Positions 47,724 through 57,714 of a stretch of DNA of 64,000 bases are shown piece by piece. The notes under the pieces are model-generated. The model saw only the letters and a list, made by a program, of their open reading frames with translations. It was not told where the DNA came from and did no database searches. The stretch is from contig NZ_CP137920.1 in assembly GCF_033708015.1 (NCBI RefSeq), forward strand, positions 992,001 to 1,056,000, written 5' to 3'. This DNA comes from Proteus vulgaris. Its GTDB lineage: Bacteria > Pseudomonadota > Gammaproteobacteria > Enterobacterales > Enterobacteriaceae. The position numbers and the translations under genes were made by a program. How positions within the stretch are numbered: position 1 is the stretch's first letter; each line of letters begins with the position of its first letter.

Positions 47724-48239
47724 ATGCCTTTATTGGATAGCTTTACTGTTGACCATACACGTATGTCAGCACCTGCTGTACGCGTTGCAAAAACAATGAA
47801 AACGCCGTCAGGTGATACCATCACGGTATTTGATTTACGTTTTACTGTGCCAAATAAAAAAGCCATGCCTGAGAAAGGAATTCATACTCTAGAGCATCTA
47901 TTCGCTGGATTTATGCGTAATCATCTTAATGGTGATGGTGTTGAGATCATTGATATTTCTCCAATGGGATGCCGTACAGGCTTCTACATGAGCTTAATTG
48001 GGCAACCAGAAGAGCAACGTGTAGCTAATGCATGGAAAGCGGCAATGGAAGATGTTTTGAAAGTAAAAGATCAAAACCATATCCCAGAATTGAATGTGTA
48101 CCAATGTGGTACCTATGAAATGCATTCCCTGACAGAGGCACAAGATATCGCACGCGATATTTTATCTCATCGTATTGGCATTAATCATAATGATGAATTA
48201 GCACTACCTGAAGAGACGTTAAAAGAGCTACATATCTAA
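47724..48239 (+). CDS. luxS: S-ribosylhomocysteine lyase LuxS
   Basis: Cleaves S-ribosylhomocysteine to homocysteine and DPD, the precursor of autoinducer AI-2, in the activated methyl cycle. Metal-binding [10 protein letters not shown] (His-x-x-x-His near residue 54) and the catalytic Cys in MGCRTGFYM (about residue 84) are intact; the third metal ligand is the Cys in [10 protein letters not shown]. Length 171 equals E. coli. TAGGAGG precedes the ATG. Confidence 0.98.
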   Translation: MPLLDSFTVDHTRMSAPAVRVAKTMKTPSGDTITVFDLRFTVPNKKAMPEKGIHTLEHLFAGFMRNHLNGDGVEIIDISPMGCRTGFYMSLIGQPEEQRVANAWKAAMEDVLKVKDQNHIPELNVYQCGTYEMHSLTEAQDIARDILSHRIGINHNDELALPEETLKELHI

Positions 48240-48265
48240 GCCATCGCTAATTTATAACATTAGGG

Positions 48266-48311
48266 GATAATAGATCAGAAAATTCGCATTCTGATTTATT
48301 ATCTCTTTTTT
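48266..48311 (+). terminator. Terminator of luxS
   Basis: Arms GATAATA-G-ATCAGAA and TTCTGAT-T-TATTATC (48266-48280 and 48289-48303), one mismatch, then CTCTTTTTT. Twenty-six bases after the luxS stop. Confidence 0.85.
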
Positions 48312-48432
48312 ATTTTTATCTCCTTTGTTCTTTTTCTTTTCTGCACACCATTGTTTTATTTTCTTATCTTCTTATATTGTTAGCATCGTAATGGATTAAA
48401 TTGATATTTAATACACGGAGTATACTTCTGCT

Positions 48433-49182
48433 ATGGAACATCGCCAATTTTCATCACCTAAATTAGTGTTAGAGTTTTTTGTTCGAGAATTTTATTTTGT
48501 AGGTAAAGGCACATTACGTACTCAATTTCCTAAAGATGCCTTTTTCTATCAAGGACGTTCTAAAGCACTTGAATATCGTTACTTTGAGCGAGTCCATAAA
48601 CAGTATGTTAAACGCACTCAGTGCGAACCAGAGCTTATTATCAAGCCTGATTTATTATTGTTATCGTCTGAACTCAATTCTGAATTATTTACCAAAATCA
48701 CTCAATTACAAACCAACACCATAATGAAGATCAGTGGTGATTATCTTTATAAAGAAAAAGAAGAAGAACAATACCGCTGGTATTTTCAACAAGATGAAAT
48801 CAAAACAAATAGTTATAGTGGTGAGAATTTACAGTTAAAATATGAAAATATTCGTAGCTTAGCACCTCATCATTTTAATATTGAAGCAATAAATGATGAG
48901 GGGGCGATTATTACTAATTTTCCACGCAAGTCGCTTTCTCTTACTTTGAATAAAGGCGAAACAGCGTGTTTTATTTGTAGACGTGAAGAGTATGGTGCTG
49001 ATTATTCTTATCAACCTGCATTAAACTTAGTTATGTGGGTGAAAAATCATGGTTTTTATTCTGCTTATCAACAATTAAATCCTGCAATACTAATACAAGA
49101 ACAAGTGATAGAGCCTTTCTATATGAAAGCTGCGAGAGAGTTTGATTTTCGTAATAGTAAATTACGATTTGAACTAGGATAA
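48433..49182 (+). CDS. Hypothetical protein, family not recognised
   Basis: Open frame of 249 codons between luxS and corB that I cannot assign. There is no signal peptide and no membrane helix; the protein looks soluble, charged and rich in Glu, Lys, Tyr and Phe. Distinct stretches are VLEFFVREFYFVGKGTLRTQ at the N-terminus, a central acidic-charged YLYKEKEEEQYRWYF, and TACFICRREEYGADYSYQP with the only closely spaced cysteine pair (CFIC). The Shine-Dalgarno is poorly spaced (GGAG 12 bases before the ATG). Codon use looks like that of neighbouring genes, and a shared terminator closes it against corB, both of which support a real gene. E. coli has nothing here. Confidence 0.7.
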   Translation: MEHRQFSSPKLVLEFFVREFYFVGKGTLRTQFPKDAFFYQGRSKALEYRYFERVHKQYVKRTQCEPELIIKPDLLLLSSELNSELFTKITQLQTNTIMKISGDYLYKEKEEEQYRWYFQQDEIKTNSYSGENLQLKYENIRSLAPHHFNIEAINDEGAIITNFPRKSLSLTLNKGETACFICRREEYGADYSYQPALNLVMWVKNHGFYSAYQQLNPAILIQEQVIEPFYMKAAREFDFRNSKLRFELG

Positions 49183-49187
49183 ACAGC

Positions 49188-49212
49188 AAAAAGCGCCTTA
49201 GAAGGCGCTTTA
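49188..49212. terminator. Bidirectional terminator before corB
   Basis: AAAGCGCCTT (49190-49199) and AAGGCGCTTT (49202-49211), perfect 10-bp arms with a two-base spacer, flanked by A-run and T-run. Lies between the convergent orphan gene and corB. Confidence 0.8.
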
Positions 49213-49218
49213 TATTCA

Positions 49219-50493
49219 CTAATGATGCGGAATAGAAAGGTGGCGAATTAACGCCTTTTTGATAACGTTGTCCTGAACTTCAAGTATTTCAAATTCGTAG
49301 TCACTCACTTTTATTTTATTACCAATAATAGGCAAGTCACCTAACTCTTCAATAATGACACCGTTGATCGTTCGAGCTTCATCTTCAGGTAAATGCCAGC
49401 CAAAAGCTTTATTGATATCTCGAATATTTGTTGTGCCATCAACTAATAGTGAACCGTCTTTTTGAGGGATAACCTCTTCAGCTAAAGAGGGGGACATCGA
49501 AGTAGTAAAGTCACCAACTATTTCTTCAAGAATATCTTCAACGGTGACTAAACCTTGGATTTCGCCATATTCATCAACCACAATACCCGCTTTTTCATTA
49601 TTACGTTGGAAATTGACGAGTTGTAGGTTTAATGGTGTGCTTTCAGGAATAAAGTAGATTTTATCGGCAGCTTTCATCAGAATTTGTTTGGTAAATTCTT
49701 TTTTCTCAGTCATTAAACGATAAGCTTCTCGTACTCGTAACATACCAATTGCATCGTCAAGAGTATCACGATAAAGCACAATTCGACCGTGAGGAGAATG
49801 CGTTAATTGTCTGACGATCGATTTCCATTCGTCGTTGACATCGATACCAAAAATCTCATTTCTTGGTACCATAATATCGCCAATTGTCACTTTTTCTAAA
49901 TCTAGAATCGACAGCAACATATTCTGATTTCTTTGTGAAAGCTTTGATTTAGATTCATTAACGATAGTTCTTAACTCTTCTTTTGAAACCGCATTTCCCT
50001 GTATTACTGGGGATTTGATACCAAAAATACGCATGAGTATTAATGTGATTTTATTAAAAAACCAGACAATGGGTAACATCAGTTTTTGCAAAGGAGAGAG
50101 AACAATACTACTTGGGTAAGCAACACGTTCTGGATACAGTGCCGCGATTGATTTTGGAAGCACTTCAGCAAAAATAAGGATGATAAAAGTCAGCACACCT
50201 GTGGCTATTGCTACACCTGCATCACCATATAAACGTATACCAATAATGGTCGCTAGTGCAGACGCAACAATATTAATTAGATTATTGCCAATCAATACTA
50301 AACTAATCAATCTGTCAGGACGTTGTAATAATTTTTCCACACGTTTTGCAGCACGATTTCCTTGTTTTGCAGCATGACGAAGGCGATAGCGATTAATCGT
50401 CATCATACTGGTTTCAGTCCCAGAAAAATAAGCTGAGGCAATAATCATACATACAAGTATGATAATGAGCGTAGTTGTCGACACATGCTCCAA
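49219..50493 (-). CDS. corB: CorB/HlyC-CorC family transporter-associated protein (YfjD)
   Basis: CNNM/CorC-family membrane protein linked to Mg2+ and Co2+ efflux. A DUF21 domain with about four helices (residues 1-180) is followed by a CBS pair (about 205-335; IMVPRNEIFGID, EYGEIQGLVTVEDILEEIVGD) and a C-terminal CorC_HlyC domain. Length 424. The start at 50493 is TTG (product MEHVSTTTLIII, as in E. coli MEHISTTT), with AAAGGAT upstream. It follows ypjD on the same strand with a 34-base gap, as in E. coli. Confidence 0.93.
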   Translation of the reverse strand: MEHVSTTTLIIILVCMIIASAYFSGTETSMMTINRYRLRHAAKQGNRAAKRVEKLLQRPDRLISLVLIGNNLINIVASALATIIGIRLYGDAGVAIATGVLTFIILIFAEVLPKSIAALYPERVAYPSSIVLSPLQKLMLPIVWFFNKITLILMRIFGIKSPVIQGNAVSKEELRTIVNESKSKLSQRNQNMLLSILDLEKVTIGDIMVPRNEIFGIDVNDEWKSIVRQLTHSPHGRIVLYRDTLDDAIGMLRVREAYRLMTEKKEFTKQILMKAADKIYFIPESTPLNLQLVNFQRNNEKAGIVVDEYGEIQGLVTVEDILEEIVGDFTTSMSPSLAEEVIPQKDGSLLVDGTTNIRDINKAFGWHLPEDEARTINGVIIEELGDLPIIGNKIKVSDYEFEILEVQDNVIKKALIRHLSIPHH

Positions 50494-50527
50494 AATTGAG
50501 ATCCTTTTGCTACCCTAAAATAGAAAA

Positions 50528-51328
50528 TTAATTAAGCACTAACTCTTGTAATAAACGATTACCAAAAAAAGCTAATGTCAAAATAATAGCGCCAATCAAA
50601 TTAAAGATAATGACTTTCTTTCCTCTCCATCCTTCTCGGAAATGTCCCCATAATAAAATGATGTAAACAAACCAAGCAATGATAGAAAAAATAGATTTAT
50701 GGATGTTTTCCTTACCAAAAATATTATCCATATACACCAAACCTGTGCATAAGGTCAGTGTCAGCAATACCACACCCACTTGTGTAATATGAAACATTTT
50801 ACGCTCAATTGACATTAATGGTGGCATTTGAGGTGAGAATTTTAGTTTCTTATTTTTTAGTTGATAGTCGAGCCAACTAAGTTGTAATGCATAGAGAGCG
50901 GCAATTAACAGTGTGGCATAGCTTAATAAAGCCAGCCCAATATGAATAAAGAGTGATGTGCTACTTTCAAGATGTGTAACAAATTCACCCGGCATCAGCG
51001 CTGCAATAACGAGATTAACTATTGCGAAACAATAAACAATAGGCAGTAAGAACCATGCACGACCACGAGAAGCCACAATTGTCATGATAACGCAGACCAT
51101 TAGGCTAACAATTGCACCTAGATTGGTGAGTGAAAGATTCTGTCCGCTATGCGGGCGGAAAATTAAAAATTTTAATGAAATGGCATGTGCAATGAGTGCA
51201 ATTACCGCAAATAGCAGAGCTAATCCGCGGTATCCATTCTGCTCTTTCCGTAACAGACCGGGCAAAAACAGCACCAGACTGAGTAAATAAGCGCAGACAG
51301 CGACGATAGAGATTGATATAACGGGCAT
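50528..51328 (-). CDS. ypjD: Inner membrane protein YpjD, cytochrome c assembly-like
   Basis: Polytopic protein of 266 residues with about eight hydrophobic segments, resembling the CcmC/CcsA-type cytochrome c assembly domain; the family's haem-interaction role is not shown for YpjD. Conserved features are HIGLALLSYATLLIAALYALQL and the C-terminal WGHFREGWRGKKVI. In E. coli it lies next to corB and divergent from ffh, as here, and has been linked to CorB function. Confidence 0.9.
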   Translation of the reverse strand: MPVISISIVAVCAYLLSLVLFLPGLLRKEQNGYRGLALLFAVIALIAHAISLKFLIFRPHSGQNLSLTNLGAIVSLMVCVIMTIVASRGRAWFLLPIVYCFAIVNLVIAALMPGEFVTHLESSTSLFIHIGLALLSYATLLIAALYALQLSWLDYQLKNKKLKFSPQMPPLMSIERKMFHITQVGVVLLTLTLCTGLVYMDNIFGKENIHKSIFSIIAWFVYIILLWGHFREGWRGKKVIIFNLIGAIILTLAFFGNRLLQELVLN

Positions 51329-51501
51329 AGTTTCGCTTACATATATTGTTTGAATAACTTCCTAGTATAGCGCTAGGAGGATACGGCTCCAACTATTGAA
51401 GTCATTAAGCTTAAATCTCTATGCAGAGATCCGCGAGTCATCGTGATATAATCGGTGGCATACATGACCGATAAGCCCAACTTTAACACTGAGCTAAGAT
51501 A

Positions 51502-52863
51502 ATGTTTGAGAATTTAAGTGACAGACTATCGCGCACATTGCGCAATATAAGCGGTCGAGGAAGACTGACCGAAGAAAACATTAAAGAGACACTGCGTGAA
51601 GTGCGTATGGCTTTACTAGAAGCTGACGTTGCCTTACCAGTGGTTCGTGATTTTATTGCGCGCGTCAAAGAGAGCGCAGTAGGTCATGAAGTTAACAAAA
51701 GCCTGACACCGGGTCAGGAGTTTGTAAAGATTGTTCAAAATGAACTCGTCAATGCGATGGGGGAAGTGAATACCGACCTTGATCTATCAGCACAGCCACC
51801 TGCTGTTGTCTTAATGGCGGGGTTACAAGGTGCTGGTAAAACGACCAGTGTCGCAAAACTAGGTAAATTCTTAAAAGAGAAAAAAAAGAAAAAAGTTCTT
51901 GTTGTTTCTGCTGACGTTTATCGCCCAGCAGCGATTAAACAGCTTGAAACGTTAGCCGAAACGGTTGGCATTGATTTCTTTCCTTCGACAGTTCAAGAAA
52001 ATCCAGTCACAATTGCAAGTAATGCATTAAAACATGCACAACTTCAATTCTATGATGTATTGCTGGTGGATACAGCGGGTCGTTTGCACGTAGATGAAGG
52101 CATGATGGAAGAGATCCAACTTCTCCATAAAGCCATTAACCCAGTTGAAACGCTGTTTGTTGTTGACGCTATGACAGGTCAAGATGCGGCAAATACAGCA
52201 AAAGCATTTAATGAAGCATTGCCATTAACAGGGGTTGTATTAACCAAAGTTGATGGTGATGCGCGTGGTGGTGCGGCATTATCAATTCGCCATATCACGG
52301 GTAAGCCAATTAAATTCCTCGGTGTTGGGGAAAAAACAGAAGCGTTAGAACCTTTCCATCCCGATCGTATTGCCTCTCGTATTTTAGGCATGGGTGATGT
52401 TCTGTCTTTGATTGAAGACATTGAAAGTAAAGTTGATAGAGCACAAGCTGAGAAGCTTGCTACAAAACTTAAAAAAGGTGATGGCTTTGATCTAAATGAT
52501 TTCTTAGATCAATTAAAGCAGATGAAGAACATGGGCGGCATGGCGAGTATGTTAAGCAAAATGCCGGGTATGTCTCAGGTGCCAGATGCAGTAAAATCAC
52601 AAATGGATGATTCAATTTTAGTGAAAATGGAAGCGATTATTAATTCCATGACTAAAAAAGAACGCCAAAAACCAGAAATCATCAAAGGTTCCAGAAAACG
52701 TCGTATTGCTGCGGGTTCAGGAACGCAAGTGCAAGATGTCAATCGTTTATTAAAACAGTTTGATGATATGCAACGTATGATGAAAAAAATGAAAAAAGGT
52801 GGCATGGCTAAGATGATGCGTAGCATGAAAGGTATGATGCCACCTGGATTCCCAGGCCGATAA
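51502..52863 (+). CDS. ffh: Signal recognition particle protein Ffh
   Basis: SRP54 homologue that binds 4.5S RNA and signal sequences of nascent membrane proteins and docks on FtsY. An N domain (about 1-90), a G domain with GLQGAGKTTSVAKL (about 105-118), DTAGR and TKVDGDARGG, and a methionine-rich M domain (about 325-453; ending MKKMKKGGMAKMMRSMKGMM) are in order. Length 453 equals E. coli. Divergent from ypjD. Confidence 0.98.
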   Translation: MFENLSDRLSRTLRNISGRGRLTEENIKETLREVRMALLEADVALPVVRDFIARVKESAVGHEVNKSLTPGQEFVKIVQNELVNAMGEVNTDLDLSAQPPAVVLMAGLQGAGKTTSVAKLGKFLKEKKKKKVLVVSADVYRPAAIKQLETLAETVGIDFFPSTVQENPVTIASNALKHAQLQFYDVLLVDTAGRLHVDEGMMEEIQLLHKAINPVETLFVVDAMTGQDAANTAKAFNEALPLTGVVLTKVDGDARGGAALSIRHITGKPIKFLGVGEKTEALEPFHPDRIASRILGMGDVLSLIEDIESKVDRAQAEKLATKLKKGDGFDLNDFLDQLKQMKNMGGMASMLSKMPGMSQVPDAVKSQMDDSILVKMEAIINSMTKKERQKPEIIKGSRKRRIAAGSGTQVQDVNRLLKQFDDMQRMMKKMKKGGMAKMMRSMKGMMPPGFPGR

Positions 52864-52867
52864 AATC

Positions 52868-52982
52868 AAAAAGCCTGAAAAAAAACGTGCTTTGGATTGC
52901 TTTTTTCGCCAAAGTGAGTAAACTTTTCGGGCTTTTTATATGACAACCGGACTCCGTTCCTCGATGGCGTCTGGTTGTTTTA
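52868..52982 (+). terminator. Two stacked structures between ffh and rpsP (ffh terminator, possible rpsP attenuator)
   Basis: First, AAAAAGCCTGAAAA (52868-52881) pairs with TTTTCGGGCTTTTT (52924-52937), enclosing an inner CTTTGG/CCAAAG stem: a branched terminator for ffh. Second, ACAACCGGAC (52943-52952) pairs with GTCTGGTTGT (52969-52978) with one G-U, followed by TTTT, ending 19 bases before rpsP. The second looks like an attenuator in the ribosomal operon leader; this reading is inferred. Confidence 0.6.
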
Positions 52983-53000
52983 TTAACTAATGAGGATGTT

Positions 53001-53249
53001 ATGGTAACAATTCGTTTAGCTCGTGGCGGCGCAAAAAAGCGTCCGTTTTACCAAGTAGTAGTAACCGATAGCCGCAATGCGCGTGATGGTCGTTTTATTG
53101 AACGTGTCGGTTTTTATAACCCACTGGCAACCGGTAATGCAGAAGAATTACGTTTAGACGTAGACCGTGTTGAACACTGGGTTGCTCAAGGCGCAACAGT
53201 TTCAGAACGTGTTGCTGGCCTGATCAAATCAGCGAAGAAAAGCGCTTAA
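53001..53249 (+). CDS. rpsP: 30S ribosomal protein S16
   Basis: Primary 16S rRNA-binding protein of the 30S body, 82 residues (E. coli 82). [20 protein letters not shown] is the family signature at the N-terminus; NPLATG and [14 protein letters not shown] are also typical. First gene of the rpsP-rimM-trmD-rplS operon, with GAGGATG before the ATG. Confidence 0.98.
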   Translation: MVTIRLARGGAKKRPFYQVVVTDSRNARDGRFIERVGFYNPLATGNAEELRLDVDRVEHWVAQGATVSERVAGLIKSAKKSA

Positions 53250-53267
53250 TCTGTCGCGGTGGTAACA

Positions 53268-53813
53268 ATGAGCGAACAAAAAACCTTAAAAGAGCCTGTA
53301 GAACCTATTGTTATGGGTAAATTGGGCTCACCTTACGGGATCCGTGGTTGGCTCAGAGTTTTTTCCTCCACCGAACACGCCGAAAACATTTTTGAATATC
53401 AACCGTGGTTTATTCAGCGTCATGGACAGTGGGAAACCATTGAAATTGAAAGTTGGAAACATCACAACCAAGATATTATCGTCAAGCTAAAAGGTATTGA
53501 TGACAGAGATGCGGCTAATTTCCTGACTAATTTTGAAATTGTCGTAAATGCTTCGCAACTTCCAGAACTTGAAGGTGAATATTACTGGAAAGATCTGATG
53601 GGTTGCCATGTAGAAACGGATAAAGGCTACGATCTGGGTGTTGTTACAGACATGATGGAAACGGGCTCAAATGATGTCATGGTGATTAAAGCGAATCTGA
53701 AAGATGCGTTCGGTATCGGGGAACGGTTAGTTCCGTTTCTTGATGGGCAGGTTATCAAGAAAGTCGATCTCTCAGCGAAAAAAATTATCGTTGATTGGGA
53801 TCCTGGTTTTTAG
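53268..53813 (+). CDS. rimM: Ribosome maturation factor RimM
   Basis: Assembly factor for the head of the 30S subunit that binds S19. An N-terminal RimM beta-barrel ([20 protein letters not shown]) is followed by a PRC-barrel domain ([28 protein letters not shown]). The ATG at 53268 ([17 protein letters not shown]) matches the E. coli start; a GTG nine bases earlier is in frame but less likely. Length 181. Nineteen bases after rpsP. Confidence 0.97.
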   Translation: MSEQKTLKEPVEPIVMGKLGSPYGIRGWLRVFSSTEHAENIFEYQPWFIQRHGQWETIEIESWKHHNQDIIVKLKGIDDRDAANFLTNFEIVVNASQLPELEGEYYWKDLMGCHVETDKGYDLGVVTDMMETGSNDVMVIKANLKDAFGIGERLVPFLDGQVIKKVDLSAKKIIVDWDPGF

Positions 53814-53851
53814 ATTATCCGGTTAACGGTTCTCAATAGTGGGACACAAAA

Positions 53852-54604
53852 ATGTGGATTGGGGTAATTAGCCTATTTCCAGAAATGTTCCGCTCTATAA
53901 CCGAGTACGGGGTGACTGGTCGGGCAGTGAAGCATGGTCTGCTCAATGTAGAATGTTGGAATCCCCGAGATTTTACATACGACAGACACAATACCGTTGA
54001 TGACCGTCCTTATGGCGGTGGTCCTGGTATGTTGATGATGGTTCAACCTTTAAGGGAAGCTATTCATCAAGCAAAAGCTGCGGCAGGTGATGGAGCAAAG
54101 GTGATTTATTTATCACCTCAGGGACGCAAACTCGATCAACAAGGAGTTTGTGAACTGGCAACAAATGAGAAATTAATTCTGGTTTGTGGTCGGTATGAAG
54201 GTATAGATGAACGTGTCATTCAGACTGAAATCGATGAAGAGTGGTCTGTTGGTGATTACGTATTAAGTGGTGGGGAATTACCGGCCATGATAATGATAGA
54301 TGCAGTAGCGCGCTTTGTACCGGGTGTTCTCGGACACGCAGCCTCTGCGAAAGAAGATTCTTTTGCTGAAGGTTTACTGGATCATCCTCACTATACTCGT
54401 CCAGAGGTTTTAGATGGTATGGAGGTTCCGGCAGTTTTACTGTCAGGCAACCACGCCCATATTAATCGCTGGCGCATGAAACAATCACTGGGTCGAACCT
54501 GGCTAAGAAGACCTGAGCTTCTGGAAAGCCTAGCTCTGACTGACGAGCAAAGAGTGCTGTTAACAGAGTTCCAACGGGAACATCTGTCAGGAACAGCAGA
54601 GTAA
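53852..54604 (+). CDS. trmD: tRNA (guanine-37-N1)-methyltransferase
   Basis: SPOUT-class enzyme making m1G37 next to the anticodon, which prevents +1 frameshifting. Characteristic segments are [20 protein letters not shown] (residues 5-24), [13 protein letters not shown], the SAM-knot [13 protein letters not shown] and [13 protein letters not shown]. Length 250 (E. coli 255). Third gene of the operon. Confidence 0.98.
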   Translation: MWIGVISLFPEMFRSITEYGVTGRAVKHGLLNVECWNPRDFTYDRHNTVDDRPYGGGPGMLMMVQPLREAIHQAKAAAGDGAKVIYLSPQGRKLDQQGVCELATNEKLILVCGRYEGIDERVIQTEIDEEWSVGDYVLSGGELPAMIMIDAVARFVPGVLGHAASAKEDSFAEGLLDHPHYTRPEVLDGMEVPAVLLSGNHAHINRWRMKQSLGRTWLRRPELLESLALTDEQRVLLTEFQREHLSGTAE

Positions 54605-54641
54605 GTCTGACACAAGATGTCATTAATATCAGTTTACCTAG

Positions 54642-55010
<369 letters not shown>

Positions 55011-55040
55011 TACGCTTTCGCACATCCGAAAGTTATTGTT

Positions 55041-55069
55041 AAAAGGTCAGCATTTGCTGACCTTTTTTT
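55041..55069 (+). terminator. Terminator of the rpsP-rplS operon
   Basis: AAAAGGTCAGCA and TGCTGACCTTTT pair perfectly over 12 bp with a two-base spacer, followed by more Ts (55041-55069). Confidence 0.93.
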
Positions 55070-55136
55070 ATCTCTGTTACTTCTATATTCCTATCTCATC
55101 TACTCATCTTATATTGAGATTCATTAAAAGATAACA

Positions 55137-55154
55137 TGTAAACTTATATTTACA
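55137..55154. promoter_or_regulatory. TyrR box 1 at aroF (perfect consensus)
   Basis: TGTAAACTTATATTTACA is a perfect TGTAAA-N6-TTTACA. It lies about 230 bases before the aroF start and upstream of the promoter-overlapping box, fitting the distal strong box in a cooperative pair. Confidence 0.88.
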
Positions 55155-55253
55155 TTTTGGTATATTAATTTAATCTCTATCACATTATTTTATTTTCTTT
55201 TGTTTTTTATAACTATGTGTAATCTAATGTTTATTTTTTATATTAGTACTTGG

Positions 55254-55271
55254 TGTAAAGTTATAATTACA
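55254..55271. promoter_or_regulatory. TyrR box 2 at aroF, overlapping a -10 element
   Basis: TGTAAAGTTATAATTACA matches the consensus in 11 of 12 arm positions. It contains TATAAT (55262-55267), a consensus -10 hexamer, so a bound TyrR hexamer would block the promoter. The -35 is not clear. Confidence 0.8.
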
Positions 55272-55295
55272 ACATTGTCAAAATTATTAAAAATA

Positions 55296-55313
55296 TGGAT
55301 TGATTTCTTTACA
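55296..55313. promoter_or_regulatory. Possible weak TyrR box 3 at aroF
   Basis: TGGATT-N6-TTTACA has a perfect right arm but only a partial left arm. E. coli aroF also has three boxes, one of them weak. Tentative. Confidence 0.4.
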
Positions 55314-55385
55314 TTGCATGTTATCTTATCTTTCAGACACACAAAAATCACAATGACAGATATAAAAAAGGTAAAGATTATGATC

Positions 55386-56474
55386 ATGCAAAAAGACGCA
55401 CTCAATAATGTGAATATCAGCGAAGAGCTGGTTTTAATTACTCCAGAAGAGTTAAAACAAAAATACCCATTGAGTCGCAATGATCTGCATGCCATTGCTC
55501 AGTCACGTCAGACAATTTCTGAAATTGTCCAGCGTCGTGATCCTCGCTTACTCGTGGTATGTGGGCCTTGTTCCATTCATGATGTCGATGTTGCGTTAGA
55601 TTACGCAAAACGCCTGAAAGTCTTAGCGTCTGAATTAAGTGATAGTCTGTATATTGTGATGCGTGTCTACTTTGAAAAACCTCGTACAACAGTTGGTTGG
55701 AAAGGTTTAATTAGTGATCCATTTATGGATGGTAGTTTTGAAATGGAAAAAGGATTACATATTGCCCGTAAGCTACTAACTGAACTTGTGCAATTAGGGC
55801 TACCTCTGGCGACAGAAGCATTAGATCCTAATAATCCACAATACTTAGGCGATTTATTTAGTTGGTCCGCAATTGGAGCCAGAACAACAGAATCTCAGAC
55901 TCATCGTGAAATGGCATCAGGGCTTTCAATGCCAGTTGGATTTAAAAACGGAACAGATGGTAATTTAGATACTGCGATCAACGCAATGAAAGCGGCTTCT
56001 ATGCCACACCGCTTTATGGGAATTAATCAATCAGGACAAGTTTGTTTATTGCAAACACAAGGTAACCCTGATGGTCATGTCATTTTACGTGGTGGCAAAA
56101 CACCTAACTACCATGAAGAAGATGTTGCTCAATGTGAAGCTCAGATGGCAAAAGCAGGATTAAAACCATCATTAATGATTGATTGTAGCCATGGTAATTC
56201 TAATAAAGATTTTCGTCGTCAAACGGTGGTGGTTGATTCTGTGATTGAGCAAATCACTAAAGGTAATGAATCTATCACTGGTATTATGTTAGAAAGCCAT
56301 ATTAATGAAGGCAATCAATCGTCAGAGCAGTCTCGTAGCGAAATGAAATACGGTGTTTCAGTAACAGATGCGTGTATTAGTTGGGAAACAACGGAGTCTG
56401 TGTTAAGAAATTTACATGCTCAACTTTCCCCAATTTTGGCTCAGCGTGAAGCACAGTTAAAAAAAGTTAGTTAA
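55386..56474 (+). CDS. aroF: DAHP synthase, tyrosine-sensitive type
   Basis: First step of the aromatic pathway: condensation of phosphoenolpyruvate and erythrose-4-phosphate. Type I DAHP synthase of 362 residues. The substrate-binding segments LLVVCGPCSIHD, RVYFEKPRTTVGWKGLI, GARTTESQTHREMASGLS and the metal-binding Cys and His (CGPCS, DCSHGNSNKD) are intact. Its N-terminus MQKDALNNVNI is almost that of E. coli AroF, which supports the ATG at 55386; an ATG at 55380 is better spaced from AAGG. Three TyrR sites upstream also point to AroF. Operon with tyrA, 27 bases downstream. Confidence 0.96.
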   Translation: MQKDALNNVNISEELVLITPEELKQKYPLSRNDLHAIAQSRQTISEIVQRRDPRLLVVCGPCSIHDVDVALDYAKRLKVLASELSDSLYIVMRVYFEKPRTTVGWKGLISDPFMDGSFEMEKGLHIARKLLTELVQLGLPLATEALDPNNPQYLGDLFSWSAIGARTTESQTHREMASGLSMPVGFKNGTDGNLDTAINAMKAASMPHRFMGINQSGQVCLLQTQGNPDGHVILRGGKTPNYHEEDVAQCEAQMAKAGLKPSLMIDCSHGNSNKDFRRQTVVVDSVIEQITKGNESITGIMLESHINEGNQSSEQSRSEMKYGVSVTDACISWETTESVLRNLHAQLSPILAQREAQLKKVS

Positions 56475-56501
56475 TCATAAAGAAAAAAGAGGCAAGCATA
56501 G

Positions 56502-57626
56502 ATGGCTGAAGAATTACAAAGTTTGCGTGAGCAAATTGATCAGGTAGATAAATCACTGCTTTCTTTACTCGCAAAAAGAATGCAATTGGTAGCTGAAGTG
56601 GGAGAAGTTAAAAACCGTCATGGCTTACCGATTTATGCACCTGATAGAGAAGCCTCCATGCTTGCTTCTCGTCGTAATGATGCACAAATGATGGGGATTT
56701 CTCCTGATTTAATTGAAGATGTATTACGCCGAGTAATGCGAGAATCCTATACTAAAGAAAATGATAAGGGATTTAAAACACTCAACCCTCAATTAGGTAA
56801 AATCGTTATTGTGGGAGGAAATGGGAAAATGGGTAAACTATTTTCTCGTTTGTTTACACTCTCAGGCTATCAAGTTGAAAGTTTAGAAGCTGATGAATGG
56901 CAAACTAAATCGCCCGCTATTTTTGATAATGCAGGAATGGTGATTATCAGTGTACCCATTCATTTGACTGTTGAGGTGATTAAAGCGCTTCCTGTTTTGC
57001 CTAAAAATTGCTTACTTGTCGATCTCGCTTCTATTAAAAAGGCGCCTTTAGAAGCAATGTTAAAGGCACATAGTGGACCTGTTTTAGGTCTTCATCCAAT
57101 GTTTGGCCCTGACGTCCCCAGTTTAGCGAAACAGGTTGTGGCGTACTGCGAAGGACGAAACCATACAGAATTTGAATGGCTGTTAGAGCAGTTAATGGTA
57201 TGGGGAGCAAGAATTGAGGCTATTACGCCAGAAGAGCATGATAAAAACATGAGTTTTATTCAAGCACTTCGACATTTTACGACCTTTGCTTATGGTCAGC
57301 ATTTAGCAAAAGAAAAAGTGGATTTGGCCAGCTTACTGCGACTCTCGTCTCCTATTTATCGTTTAGAATTGGCAATGATAGGGCGCTTATTTGCTCAGGA
57401 TCCTCAACTTTATGCTGATATTATTTTGTCATCGAAAGAGAATATTGCCTTAATTCGTCGATATCATCATTCATTAGGTCAAGCTATCGATTTATTAGAT
57501 ATAAATGCCAAGAGTGAATTTGTTCATTCATTTAATAACGTGAGTGATTGGTTTGGTGATTATGCTTCTCAATTTATGAAAGAGAGTGGTATCTTATTAC
57601 AAAAAGCGAATGATAGCCGAATATAG
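56502..57626 (+). CDS. tyrA: Bifunctional chorismate mutase / prephenate dehydrogenase (T-protein)
   Basis: Converts chorismate to prephenate and then to 4-hydroxyphenylpyruvate with NAD+, on the way to tyrosine. The AroQ chorismate mutase domain (about 1-90; [20 protein letters not shown]) is followed by the dehydrogenase domain with the nucleotide loop [17 protein letters not shown] (about 100-116), [15 protein letters not shown] and [15 protein letters not shown]. Length 374 (E. coli 373). GAGGCAAG lies before the ATG. Regulated together with aroF. Confidence 0.97.
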   Translation: MAEELQSLREQIDQVDKSLLSLLAKRMQLVAEVGEVKNRHGLPIYAPDREASMLASRRNDAQMMGISPDLIEDVLRRVMRESYTKENDKGFKTLNPQLGKIVIVGGNGKMGKLFSRLFTLSGYQVESLEADEWQTKSPAIFDNAGMVIISVPIHLTVEVIKALPVLPKNCLLVDLASIKKAPLEAMLKAHSGPVLGLHPMFGPDVPSLAKQVVAYCEGRNHTEFEWLLEQLMVWGARIEAITPEEHDKNMSFIQALRHFTTFAYGQHLAKEKVDLASLLRLSSPIYRLELAMIGRLFAQDPQLYADIILSSKENIALIRRYHHSLGQAIDLLDINAKSEFVHSFNNVSDWFGDYASQFMKESGILLQKANDSRI

Positions 57627-57644
57627 TTAAATTATTTGTTATAT

Positions 57645-57683
57645 AAAAGGCCGAGCAATAAAATAAATTGTTCGGCCTTTTTA
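57645..57683 (+). terminator. Terminator of aroF-tyrA
   Basis: AAAAGGCCGAGCAAT and ATTGTTCGGCCTTTT pair along 15 bp with one G-U, followed by more Ts. Nineteen bases after the tyrA stop. Confidence 0.88.
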
Positions 57684-57714
57684 TATTATTAATTATTTTA
57701 AGTTTAACTTATCA

